Source of the DNA: Opitutia bacterium
Lineage (GTDB): Bacteria; Verrucomicrobiota; Verrucomicrobiae; Opitutales; UBA953
Direction of reading: 5' to 3'
NCBI GenBank assembly: GCA_004558035.1
Contig: SFEJ01000010.1
Coordinates: forward strand, 1 to 58,243
Length of the DNA stretch: 58,243 nucleotides
Shown here piece by piece: positions 31,933 to 39,120 of the stretch. Below the pieces are notes generated by a model, which searched no databases, was not told the DNA's origin, and saw only the letters and a program-made list of their open reading frames with translations. The position numbers and the translations under genes are program-made. Numbering within the stretch: the first letter of the stretch is position 1; each line of letters starts with the position of its first letter.

Positions 31933-34426
31933 GCCGCCCGTTTCCCTTCCCGAATATCTGCGCAACGCGCCGCCGCTTTCGGCGGACGAAATCGCGGAAA
32001 TCCTTAGCTTCATTCCGCGCCCGCCGCGTGAGGAATGGATAAAGCTAATCGCCGCGGCTGTTGCCGCGCTCGGCGAACGCGACGCGCTCCCCGTGCTTAC
32101 GGCGCATTTCCCGGACGAAAAACCGAACGAGACCGCCGCCGTTATCCGCTCGCTTAGAGGCGCGCCGCGAAGCGACGCGGGAACGCTTGTTTACTACGCG
32201 CAGCAAAACGGATTCGCCGCGAGCGCGTTTTTCAAGGCGCGCGCCGCCCGCCTCAAAGAAGCGGCGGGCGCAACGCCCGCGCACGGGAACGCGCGTAGTG
32301 AAAAAACGGATACGCAACACGCGCCCGCGTCCGCCCGCGCCGAAACGACCGCGCAGGAAGCGACGCCGCCCGCGTCCGCTCCCGCCGCGTCCACGCGTAG
32401 GCAAAAAACGGATACGCCGCGCCCGCCGCGCAACGCGGGAACTCCCGCCGCCGCCCGCGACGCGCAACCGCTCGCGGGCGCGGGCAATGCCGCCGCCGCG
32501 CCCGTGCGGCTCGGCAAATGCTCTATGACGGTGAGCGCGCGCCGCCCCGAAAGCGTGAAGGAAACTGAACTACTCGCAGTCTTAAAGGCGATTAAATCGG
32601 GAAAATGGCGCGCAGATGTCGCCGCCGTGCGCGCGGGAACGCGCGATAAATCGACGCTCCCGCAATGTTGCGCATTTGGCGTTTACCGCGAACGACGCGC
32701 CGACGAAAATCTTTTGTCGCGAAGCGGTTTTTTGGTATTGGACTACGACGGAAAGGACAACCCGAAACTTGATTTTCCGCGCCTCAAATCGCGCCTTGCG
32801 CGGCTTCCTTTCGTCGCGGGCGTTTTCGTTTCACCGAGCGGCAACGGGCTGAAAGCAGTTGTCCGCGTTCCAGACGCCGTTTCAGACGCGGACGCGCTCG
32901 CCGCCGCGCAAATCGTGCTCGCGCCGCTCGGCGGGCGCATTGACGCGCAAGCCGCCGCGCGGAAACACTTTCTTATTTCTGACGATGAAGGCGCGTTTAT
33001 CAATACCGCGCCCTTTGAAGATATTCCCCCGCTTGCGCCGTTTGAAAAGCTTTCCCGCGACGCGCTCGCCGTGATTTTTGCGGATATGATTGAGCGGTTT
33101 TATTTCGCAGGAAAGGAGACTTATTATTTCGACGAACTCGACGGACTGCCGTTCAAGGAATTGAGCAAGGCGGACGCGCAGGAAGAATTTGCCGAGGCTT
33201 ACGGATTAGACCGCAAGACCGCCCGCCGCGCGCTCGCCGCCGTGCGTAAGTTTCGGCATGTTTCCGCCGTGTTTCCCGCGTTGACTTGCCGCGCGCGCGG
33301 GATTCACCAGATAGGAGAGCGGCGCGTTTTAGTCTTAGAATCCACGCGTCCAATTTACCCAGAAGAGAGCGGCGAGTTTCCCGTTTGGAAAAAGCTTTTC
33401 GAGACTGTTTTCGACGGCGAGGGCGAGCAAATGCGCCGCGCCTTGGCATGGCTGTTTTTCGCCGTGAAACGCTATCACGAGGCGGCGGAAAGCGCGGGCA
33501 CGCGGATTCAACCCGTTCCCGCGTTGCTCTTGCTCGGACTTTCGGGAAGCGGAAAAACATTGCTCGCCGAAAGTTTCAGAATCCTTCTCGGCGACCGCGC
33601 GGCGGGGAACATGAAGAATTTTGTTTTGGAACGCCCTTGGCTCGGCGACATTATCGGGAACGAATGCGTTTTCGGGAGTGAAGGGCGCAGTTTGAAGCCC
33701 GAAGAACGCGGCGCGCTCAAATCGACGATGAAGGAAGTTTTGAGCGGCGAGGGGTATTTCGCCGAAAGCAAGAACAAGGCGGGATTCATGTTTAAGGCGC
33801 AGCATTTCCTCATTCACATGGCGAACAATGAGGAAAACGGCAATTGCTCCGCGAGTTGTCCCGCGATTGACGAGGATTTCCGCGATAAGTTTATTGCGCT
33901 TTCAACCGAAAATGTTGACGGCGTGAAAGCCGCCTTCCCGAAAGACGCGGAAACGGAAAACCGCGCCGCGCTCCGCGAGCAAGCCCCCGCGTTCCTTCAC
34001 TGGCTTTTCACTTACTACGCGGAAACAATCCCAGCGGAATGGCAGGATAAGCGTTTCGGGCTAAAACACTATGAAGCCCCCGCCGCCACGCGCGCCTTGT
34101 TTGAAGTCTCGCTCGCCGCCGAAATCGACGGGAAACTGCGTGAAATGCTATCGGGCGAATTTGATACGGAATGGCGCAATAAAAAATTTACCGCAACGGC
34201 AATCGCCGAAAGAATCGCAAAGCGATTCGGCGGAAAACCGCTCTACGCGGGAACGCTTGGAAAGGCGTTGAACGAGCTTTGCGAAAAATTCCCCTCGCTC
34301 TACATAAAAGCCGCGCGAAACGAATACAGCTTCAACCGCCCGCGCGAAGGCGCAGGCGACGAAATCGCAGGAACGACCGCCGAGCAGGGCGCGCAGGTTT
34401 CGCCCTTTTCGGGCTTGCCGTTTTGA
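31925..34426 (+). CDS. Primase-helicase (BT4734/VirE-N-like primase with P-loop helicase), element replication protein
   Basis: 833 residues, probably the replication initiator of the element. The N-terminus (residues about 16-50, ADEIAEILSFIPRPPREEWI) resembles the PriCT-type domain. A low-complexity Ala/Pro/Arg linker (about 110-195) carries several copies of the recurring motif in its DNA. Residues about 200-360 fit the BT4734-like/VirE N-terminal archaeo-eukaryotic primase fold: LVLDYDGKDNP (metal-binding Asp-x-Asp, around 273), FVSPSGNGLKAVVRV (around 302), and a histidine in RKHFLISDDEG. The C-terminal half has a Walker A, GLSGSGKT (around 538-545), as in SF3-like viral and plasmid helicases, then HFLIHMANNEENGN, likely the sensor region. 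Such fused pri-rep genes are hallmarks of phage-inducible islands and plasmids. Iteron-like arrays flank the coding block. Confidence 0.82.
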   Translation: MSKPPVSLPEYLRNAPPLSADEIAEILSFIPRPPREEWIKLIAAAVAALGERDALPVLTAHFPDEKPNETAAVIRSLRGAPRSDAGTLVYYAQQNGFAASAFFKARAARLKEAAGATPAHGNARSEKTDTQHAPASARAETTAQEATPPASAPAASTRRQKTDTPRPPRNAGTPAAARDAQPLAGAGNAAAAPVRLGKCSMTVSARRPESVKETELLAVLKAIKSGKWRADVAAVRAGTRDKSTLPQCCAFGVYRERRADENLLSRSGFLVLDYDGKDNPKLDFPRLKSRLARLPFVAGVFVSPSGNGLKAVVRVPDAVSDADALAAAQIVLAPLGGRIDAQAAARKHFLISDDEGAFINTAPFEDIPPLAPFEKLSRDALAVIFADMIERFYFAGKETYYFDELDGLPFKELSKADAQEEFAEAYGLDRKTARRALAAVRKFRHVSAVFPALTCRARGIHQIGERRVLVLESTRPIYPEESGEFPVWKKLFETVFDGEGEQMRRALAWLFFAVKRYHEAAESAGTRIQPVPALLLLGLSGSGKTLLAESFRILLGDRAAGNMKNFVLERPWLGDIIGNECVFGSEGRSLKPEERGALKSTMKEVLSGEGYFAESKNKAGFMFKAQHFLIHMANNEENGNCSASCPAIDEDFRDKFIALSTENVDGVKAAFPKDAETENRAALREQAPAFLHWLFTYYAETIPAEWQDKRFGLKHYEAPAATRALFEVSLAAEIDGKLREMLSGEFDTEWRNKKFTATAIAERIAKRFGGKPLYAGTLGKALNELCEKFPSLYIKAARNEYSFNRPREGAGDEIAGTTAEQGAQVSPFSGLPF

Positions 34427-34561
34427 GATTTGGCGACGCGCCGCCACGCAATCCCGTAGGGAGCTGGAAACCTCTACGGGATTTTTGCGCGTGCCCGCCG
34501 CCCGCCCCGCGCTCGCGGGAACGAAACTTCCAAAATCCGCGTTTTCGCGAAAATCGCGAAA
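34427..34561. other. Spacer between primase-helicase and array B
   Basis: About 135 bases, no gene, one dyad (ATCCCGTAGGGAGCTGG... CTCTACGGGAT, about 34450-34482) that may terminate the primase transcript. One motif copy lies at about 34515. Confidence 0.4.
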
Positions 34562-34780
34562 TTTACCTACAAACCTACAAAACCGCCCGCTCCCGCGCTA
34601 ATCGTGAGCGCGGGCAATCGCCAGCCGCGCCTTTATTTAAGCGGGAAAGGCTGGAATCGCTCCGCGATTTTCCCCGCCTGTAGGTTGCCGCCGCCAGCTC
34701 TTACGCCTGTAGGTTGCGAAAATAACCTACACGCCCGCAAAGCCGCTTAAATAAAAGGCTCTTGTAGGTTTGTAAGTAAA
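34562..34780. repeat. Iteron-like array B (second copy of the origin-like plan)
   Basis: The bracket TTTACCTACAAACCTACA (34562-34579) is identical to that of array A, and TGTAGGTTTGTAAGTAAA (34763-34780) is its inverted partner, also identical to A. Inside are TGTAGGTTGCCG (34679-34690), TGTAGGTTGCG (34709-34719) and AACCTACAC (34724-34732). The order of inner sites parallels array A although the intervening DNA differs. It lies 135 bases beyond the primase-helicase stop. Confidence 0.7.
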
Positions 34781-35217
34781 AACGCACTTTTTGCGCTCAT
34801 ACTATTTTTTTTGTGCGCGCGAGCGTTCCCGCGCCGCGACGAAACCGCCAGCCGCCGCGTTCCCGCCGTGTGCGCGGGAACGCGCCGCCGCCCGCCTGTT
34901 CCCTTTGCTGAAAGCTCCGCCAGCAACACCAGCCGCCGCGCCGAAATCGCCCGTAAATTCACGAAAAATTCAGCGTCTTTCGCCGTCTAATCAAGTTAAA
35001 ATCTACGCTTGCGAGCATCTGCAAACAAATTTCAAACATTTTCGGGCGAATTTAGCGATTTTCTGAAAACAGTTTTTTTCGCCTTCGCTCCCCTGCGTCC
35101 CGCTTCCCTACTGCGTTTGCGGCGATTTTACCCCTGTTTGAAAAATGTTTGAAAACTTCTGCAAGGAACAGGCGTTTTCAGGCGGTTTCAGGCGGTTTTC
35201 GCGAATTGCCGAAAGAC
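34781..35217. other. Right-end non-coding region with arm-type sites
   Basis: No supported gene. Holds the segment 34872-34924 duplicated from 28594-28646, the arm-type site relatives at 35018-35042 (inverted) and 35142-35166 (direct), and a triplicated TTCAGGCGG at about 35176-35203. The motif GCGGGAACG or its complement occurs three times near 34823-34880. Confidence 0.55.
35142..35166 (+). promoter_or_regulatory. Candidate integrase arm-type site, right
   Basis: AAAATGTTTGAAAACTTCTG followed by CAAGG matches the left site at 26944-26968 at 21 of 25 positions and lies about 50 bases from the attR repeat. A further TGTTTGAAAA at 35135 precedes it, and an inverted relative occurs at 35018-35042. 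Confidence 0.5.
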
Positions 35218-35301
35218 ACGAAAAAGCCCGCAATCCCTTTGTTTATGCGGAATTGCGGGCTTTTTTGAAGTGGTGGTGAGAGAGGGATTCGAACCCCCGA
35301 A
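35217..35301. repeat. attR: direct repeat within tRNA-Tyr 3' region
   Basis: Right copy of the 83-85 base repeat; includes the terminator (35221-35266) and the last 31 bases of the complete tRNA-Tyr. Homology with attL ends at CCCCCGAA (35301). Integration thus regenerates a complete tRNA gene on this side. Confidence 0.9.
35221..35266 (-). terminator. Terminator of tRNA-Tyr
   Basis: AAAAAGCCCGCAA pairs with TTGCGGGCTTTTTT; on the minus strand the T run directly follows the stem, 5 bases after the tRNA CCA end. Confidence 0.8.
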
Positions 35302-35357
35302 CGGTGAAACCGAATGGATTTACAGTCCACGCCCTTTAGCCACTTGGATATCTCACC
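35271..35357 (-). tRNA. tRNA-Tyr (GTA)
   Basis: Minus strand, 87 bases with encoded CCA (35271-35273). Acceptor stem GGTGAGA/TCTCACC, anticodon GTA in GGACTGTAAATCC, long variable arm (class II) as expected for bacterial tRNA-Tyr, T-arm GGGGGTTCGAATCCCTC. Its 3' end is the integration site of the 8.4-kb element. Confidence 0.97.
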
Positions 35358-35610
35358 AAAAGGAGACGTAATCATGGGCTTTTCTTTTTCTCGGCGCAAG
35401 CTTTTTTTCGCGGGAACGCGATTTTTTTCGCGGAGGCGGGAATTTGCGCTTGCGGGCGCGCGGGCTTTTCGGTTGAATCCTCGTCTCATTTTCGAATTTC
35501 GGACTACCGGAACGGAATTCTTCAATCACAAGAAAACCAGAAAAAAAATCCATACTATCCAATGTTTCCCGCGATTCCGGTGCGCGGCGAGATACGGAGC
35601 CAAATTCATC

Positions 35611-36480
35611 ATGAACATCACGATTAAAGACCTCTTGGACGCCGGCGTTCACTTCGGGCACCAGACCCGCCGCTGGAATCCGAAATCCCGCGAATTCGTC
35701 TTCAAGCACCAGAACGGCGTGTCGATCATCGACCTCGAGAAGACGTTTGAATGCCTCGAAAAGGCTTCGAAATTCATCGAAGACACGGTGGCTTCCGGGA
35801 AAGACGTTCTTTTCGTCGCCACGAAGCGCCAGGCTCAGGATCTGATGCGCGACGCGGCCAAGTCCTGCAACATGCCCTACGCGACGAACCGCTGGATGGG
35901 CGGCTGCCTCACGAATTTCGAGACGGTCAAGGGCTCGCTCGAGAAATACCGCAAGTATCTGCGCATGGAAGCCGACGGCTCCCTCGACAAGATGAACAAA
36001 AAGGAAGCGGCCGTCATCAAGCGCCACATGAAGCGCATGGACCGCGGCTTCGAAGGTCTGCTCGACTTCTACAAGCTGCCGGGCGCCGTGTTCGTCATCG
36101 ACATCAAGAACGAGGAAATCGCGGTCGCGGAAGCGAAGCGCCTCAACATCCCGTGCGTCGGTCTCGTGGACACGAATTCCGACCCGACGCAGGTCGCGTT
36201 CCCGATTCCGGGCAACGACGACGCGGTGAAGTCGGTGCGCCTGATCGTCTCCGTCATCACGGACGCGATTCAGCTCGGCCTTTCCCGCCGCAGCGTCGAA
36301 GCCGAAGCGAAGAAGGCCGTCGTTCCCGCGAAGCAGGAAGTCGTCGCGGACAGCGACGCCGCCGGCGACGTGACGATTTCCGCCGAACTGCTGAAGGACA
36401 ACCAGCTCGCGGAAAAGAAGCCCGCCCGCCGTTCCCGCCCCGCGACGCGCAAGCCGCGCGCCCCGAAGGCCGCCGAATAA
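35611..36480 (+). CDS. rpsB: 30S ribosomal protein S2
   Basis: Structural protein of the small subunit, required for S1 binding. 289 residues from ATG 35611 (MNITIKDLLDAGVHFGHQTRRWNPK, the canonical start). Conserved segments are FVKHQNGVSIIDLEKT-like (FKHQNGVSIIDLEKT), RWMGGCLTNFETVKGS, LPGAVFVIDIKNEEIAVAEA and CVGLVDTNSDP. The last about 40 residues form a basic tail (KKPARRSRPATRKPRAPK). A further in-frame upstream extension has no S2 character. tsf follows after 24 bases, the usual operon. Confidence 0.98.
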   Translation: MNITIKDLLDAGVHFGHQTRRWNPKSREFVFKHQNGVSIIDLEKTFECLEKASKFIEDTVASGKDVLFVATKRQAQDLMRDAAKSCNMPYATNRWMGGCLTNFETVKGSLEKYRKYLRMEADGSLDKMNKKEAAVIKRHMKRMDRGFEGLLDFYKLPGAVFVIDIKNEEIAVAEAKRLNIPCVGLVDTNSDPTQVAFPIPGNDDAVKSVRLIVSVITDAIQLGLSRRSVEAEAKKAVVPAKQEVVADSDAAGDVTISAELLKDNQLAEKKPARRSRPATRKPRAPKAAE

Positions 36481-36504
36481 TCTCCGGAACAAGGACAAAT
36501 CATT

Positions 36505-37095
36505 ATGGCAAACATTGACGCAAAAACCGTTAACGAACTCCGTTCCCGCACGGGCGCCGGTCTGATGGACTGCAAAAAGGCGCTCGTCGAAACCAACGGC
36601 GACATGGACGCCGCGGCGGAAATCCTCCGCAAGAAAGGCGTCGCCACGCGCGACAAGAAGGCGGGCCGCACCGCCTCGCAGGGCACGGTCGCTTCCTACA
36701 TCCACATGGGCGGCAAGATCGGCGTTCTCGTCGAAATCAACTGCGAATCCGACTTCGTCGCGAAGAACGAGCTCTTCCAGGGCTTCGCGCGCGACGTCGC
36801 GATGCACATCGCGGCGGCGGCTCCGCGCTTCCTGAAGCGCGAAGAAGTTCCCGCGGAGGAAATCGCGAAGGAGACCGAAATCGTCAAGGCGCAGTGCGAA
36901 GGCAAGCCCGCGCAGGCGATCGAAAAGATCGTCGCCGGCAAGCTCGAGAAGTTCTATTCCGAGATCTGCCTGCTCGACCAGCCGTTCGTCAAGGACGACA
37001 AGAAGACGATCAACGACCTCATCACCGAACAGATCACGAAGACGGGCGAAAACATCGTCATCTCCCGTTTCTCGCGCTTCCAGATCGGCGCCTGA
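36505..37095 (+). CDS. tsf: Translation elongation factor Ts (short form)
   Basis: Nucleotide-exchange factor for EF-Tu. 196 residues, starting MANIDAKTVNELRSRTGAGLMDCKKAL, which is the UBA-like N-terminal domain. EINCESDFVAKNELFQ is the core motif that contacts EF-Tu. Compared with the roughly 280-residue E. coli protein it has a single core subdomain, as in several other phyla. It is cotranscribed with rpsB and followed by a strong terminator built from the recurring motif. Confidence 0.97.
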   Translation: MANIDAKTVNELRSRTGAGLMDCKKALVETNGDMDAAAEILRKKGVATRDKKAGRTASQGTVASYIHMGGKIGVLVEINCESDFVAKNELFQGFARDVAMHIAAAAPRFLKREEVPAEEIAKETEIVKAQCEGKPAQAIEKIVAGKLEKFYSEICLLDQPFVKDDKKTINDLITEQITKTGENIVISRFSRFQIGA

Positions 37096-37112
37096 GCGCG
37101 TTCGCCGCGAAG

Positions 37113-37149
37113 AGCGTTCCCGCCGAATGCGCGCGGGAACGCTTTTTTG
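37113..37149 (+). terminator. Terminator after tsf, built from an inverted motif pair
   Basis: AGCGTTCCCGC (37113-37123) and GCGGGAACGCT (37133-37143) are perfect complements, followed by TTTTTT. Each arm is a full copy of the window-wide GCGGGAACG motif. Confidence 0.9.
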
Positions 37150-37187
37150 TTGGCAACCGCCGATTACGGTTCTAAAAGAAATTTCAT

Positions 37188-37370
37188 ATGGTGAAGCTGA
37201 TCATTTCCTGCATCGTTTCCGCGACGCTTCTGTGCGGCGTCGTGTTCTACTGCATGCACGAGGATTTCCGCAAAGAAGTGCACGACGTGCTCGAATGCTT
37301 CTGCAGAAAACTGCGCGACGGCGGCGTCCACGAACACATCGCGGAACACCTTGACTGCGTCCGGAAATGA
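37188..37370 (+). CDS. Small cysteine-rich membrane protein of unknown function
   Basis: 60 residues from ATG 37188. One N-terminal hydrophobic helix (MVKLIISCIVSATLLCGVVF) is followed by a soluble tail with Cys and His residues (HEDFRKEVHDVLECFCRKL, then RDGGVHEHIAEHLDCVRK). Six cysteines and several histidines suggest metal or disulfide chemistry, but I know no matching family. It lies 30 bases before leuD and could be cotranscribed with it. Open frame length and codon use favour a real gene. Confidence 0.55.
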   Translation: MVKLIISCIVSATLLCGVVFYCMHEDFRKEVHDVLECFCRKLRDGGVHEHIAEHLDCVRK

Positions 37371-37399
37371 CGCGCTCGCCCTTCAGAAAATAAACAGCA

Positions 37400-37990
37400 A
37401 TGGCACTCGAAAAAATTTCCCGCGTCCGCGCCGTTCCCGTCGTCGTTCCCGGCGACGACATCGACACCGACCGCATCATTCCCGCGCGCTTCCTGAAAAG
37501 CGTCACCTTCGACGGCTTGGGAGAATTCGCCTTTTACGACGAACGCAAGAACGCCGACGGCTCCGACAAGCCGCACCCGATGAACGCTCCCGCCGCGCGC
37601 GGCGCCGGCATTCTCGTCTCCGGCATGAACTTCGGCTGCGGCAGCTCCCGCGAGCACGCCCCGCAGGCGCTCTGGCGCCGCGGCATCCGCGCAATCGTCG
37701 CCGGAAGCTTCGCCGAAATCTTCTTCGGCAACGCAACGACGCTCGGCGTCGCCTGCGTCCGCGCCTCCCGCGAAGCGCTCGCCGCGATCGAGACCTGGGT
37801 CGCCGCGCATCCCGGCGAGCCGATGGAAGTCGACGTCGAGGCGCGCCTCGCCCGTTTCGGCGACGCGAGCGTTCCCGTGGAGCTGCCCGACGCCGTGCGC
37901 GACGCGCTGCTCGAGGGCCGCTGGGATCCGATCGCGGACCTGCTCGACAACGCTTCCGCCGTCGACGCGCTCGCGAAAAAACTGCCCTGA
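37400..37990 (+). CDS. leuD: 3-isopropylmalate dehydratase small subunit
   Basis: Swivel-domain subunit of the aconitase-like enzyme that isomerises isopropylmalate in leucine synthesis, with LeuC as the iron-sulfur partner. 196 residues: VVPGDDIDTDRIIPARFLKS (residues about 15-35), GAGILVSGMNFGCGSSREHAPQ (substrate-binding Gly-Ser-Ser-Arg-Glu-His loop, around 70-90), and GSFAEIFFGNATTLGV. leuC is not adjacent, so the genes are dispersed. Confidence 0.96.
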   Translation: MALEKISRVRAVPVVVPGDDIDTDRIIPARFLKSVTFDGLGEFAFYDERKNADGSDKPHPMNAPAARGAGILVSGMNFGCGSSREHAPQALWRRGIRAIVAGSFAEIFFGNATTLGVACVRASREALAAIETWVAAHPGEPMEVDVEARLARFGDASVPVELPDAVRDALLEGRWDPIADLLDNASAVDALAKKLP

Positions 37991-38033
37991 GCGTTCCCGC
38001 CGAATGTTTTTTCGCGAAAATGCAAATTTTTTC

Positions 38034-38062
38034 TTGCAAGATTTTTTTTCACGCGCTTTAAT
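38034..38062 (+). promoter_or_regulatory. Candidate promoter of rplM-rpsI
   Basis: TTGCAA (38034-38039), 17-base spacer, TTTAAT (38057-38062). It would give a leader of about 80 bases before the rplM ATG at 38150. Sequence around it is unusually AT-rich for this genome. Confidence 0.5.
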
Positions 38063-38149
38063 CGTCTTTCCTTTTTTGAAATTCAAACCCGAAAGCGACG
38101 GAAAGCGGTTCCCGATCCGCGGCCCGAAGCTTCCGCCATTCAAGATTCA

Positions 38150-38587
38150 ATGAAAACAACTTTAGCAAAGACTCCGAACGATACCGAAAAGAAATGGTAC
38201 ATCGTCGACGCGACGGGCAAAACGCTCGGTCGCCTTTCCGTGCAGATCGCGGCGATTCTCCGCGGGCGCCATAAACCCACCTACACGCCGCACGTGGACA
38301 CGGGCGACTTCGTCATCGTCGTCAACGCGGACAAGGTCGTCGTCACCGGCGCCAAGGAAGAAAACAAGAGCTACATGTTCTACACCGGCTGGGTGGGAAC
38401 CGCCTATCGCCGCAGCGTCGCCGACATGCGCGCGCGCCGTCCGGAATTCCTCATCATGCACGCCGTCAAGGGCATGCTGCCGAAGAACCGCCTCGCCTCC
38501 GCGATGCTCAAGAAGCTGAAGATTTACGCGGGCGCGGAACATCCGCACGCGGCGCAGAATCCGGTCGCCATCATCGACGCGAAATAA
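38150..38587 (+). CDS. rplM: 50S ribosomal protein L13
   Basis: Large-subunit protein binding 23S rRNA early in assembly. 145 residues, with KWYIVDATGKTLGRLSVQIA at residues 12-31, GDFVIVVNADKVVVTG, YRRSVADMRARRPEFLIMHAVKGMLPKNRLA, and KIYAGAEHPHAAQNP near the end. The usual L13-S9 operon order is kept; rpsI starts 18 bases downstream. Confidence 0.98.
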   Translation: MKTTLAKTPNDTEKKWYIVDATGKTLGRLSVQIAAILRGRHKPTYTPHVDTGDFVIVVNADKVVVTGAKEENKSYMFYTGWVGTAYRRSVADMRARRPEFLIMHAVKGMLPKNRLASAMLKKLKIYAGAEHPHAAQNPVAIIDAK

Positions 38588-38605
38588 TTGCGGGAGATTT
38601 TGAAA

Positions 38606-39004
38606 ATGAAAAAAGACGTTCCTGTTTTTGTCGCCGTCGGGCGCCGCAAAACCTCCACCGCCCGCGTTCGCCTCGCGTCCGGGTCCGGCCAGGTCGTGAT
38701 CAACGACAAGCCGCTTGAAACCTACTGCTTCACGGAAGCGCTCGCGAAGGCGGCCACGCTTCCGGTCGGCGTCGCAGGTCTCGACGGTTCGCTCGACATC
38801 TTCGTCCGCGTCAACGGCGGCGGCTGCAACAGCCAGGCCGGCGCGATTTCGCACGGCATCGCCCGCGCGATCGAAAAATACAATCCGGAACTCCGCTCCG
38901 TCCTCAAGAAGGCGGGTCTGCTCACGCGCGACGGTCGCGCCAAGGAGCGCAAGAAAAGCGGTCAGCCCGGCGCGCGCAAGCACTTCCAGTTCTCGAAACG
39001 CTGA
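38606..39004 (+). CDS. rpsI: 30S ribosomal protein S9
   Basis: Small-subunit head protein whose C-terminal tail reaches the P-site tRNA. 132 residues from ATG 38606 (MKKDVPVFVAVGRRKTSTARV), preceded by GGGAG as ribosome-binding site. An in-frame TTG at 38588 directly after the rplM stop is less likely. VNGGGCNSQAGAISHGIARAI and the end RKKSGQPGARKHFQFSKR are diagnostic (KxGxxKARxxxQFSKR, with SGQPGARKHFQFSKR here). Confidence 0.98.
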   Translation: MKKDVPVFVAVGRRKTSTARVRLASGSGQVVINDKPLETYCFTEALAKAATLPVGVAGLDGSLDIFVRVNGGGCNSQAGAISHGIARAIEKYNPELRSVLKKAGLLTRDGRAKERKKSGQPGARKHFQFSKR

Positions 39005-39023
39005 TCGGAAGCGCTCGCCTGCT

Positions 39024-39056
39024 CAAAAACGCCTCGGTTTCCCGAGGCGTTTTTTT
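39024..39056 (+). terminator. Terminator after rpsI
   Basis: AAAAACGCCTCGG and CCGAGGCGTTTTTTT flank a TTT loop: stem CGCCTCGG-TTTC-CCGAGGCG followed by seven T. Confidence 0.9.
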
Positions 39057-39120
39057 GCGTCTGCGCGAGTCGCGCGCTTGCGGCGCGACGACGCAAGGTG
39101 TAGGGTTCATTCTTCAAGTC

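Noticed and set aside
34791..35066. 91-codon open frame near the right end of the element
   Set aside because: Composition follows the duplicated non-coding modules and the arm-type repeats; no ribosome site and no domain.
39055..39120. N-terminal extension or riboswitch before the substrate-binding protein
   Set aside because: The extension precedes a good signal peptide start at 39121, and I could not recognise a cobalamin or other riboswitch core in so short a leader (the rpsI terminator ends at 39056).
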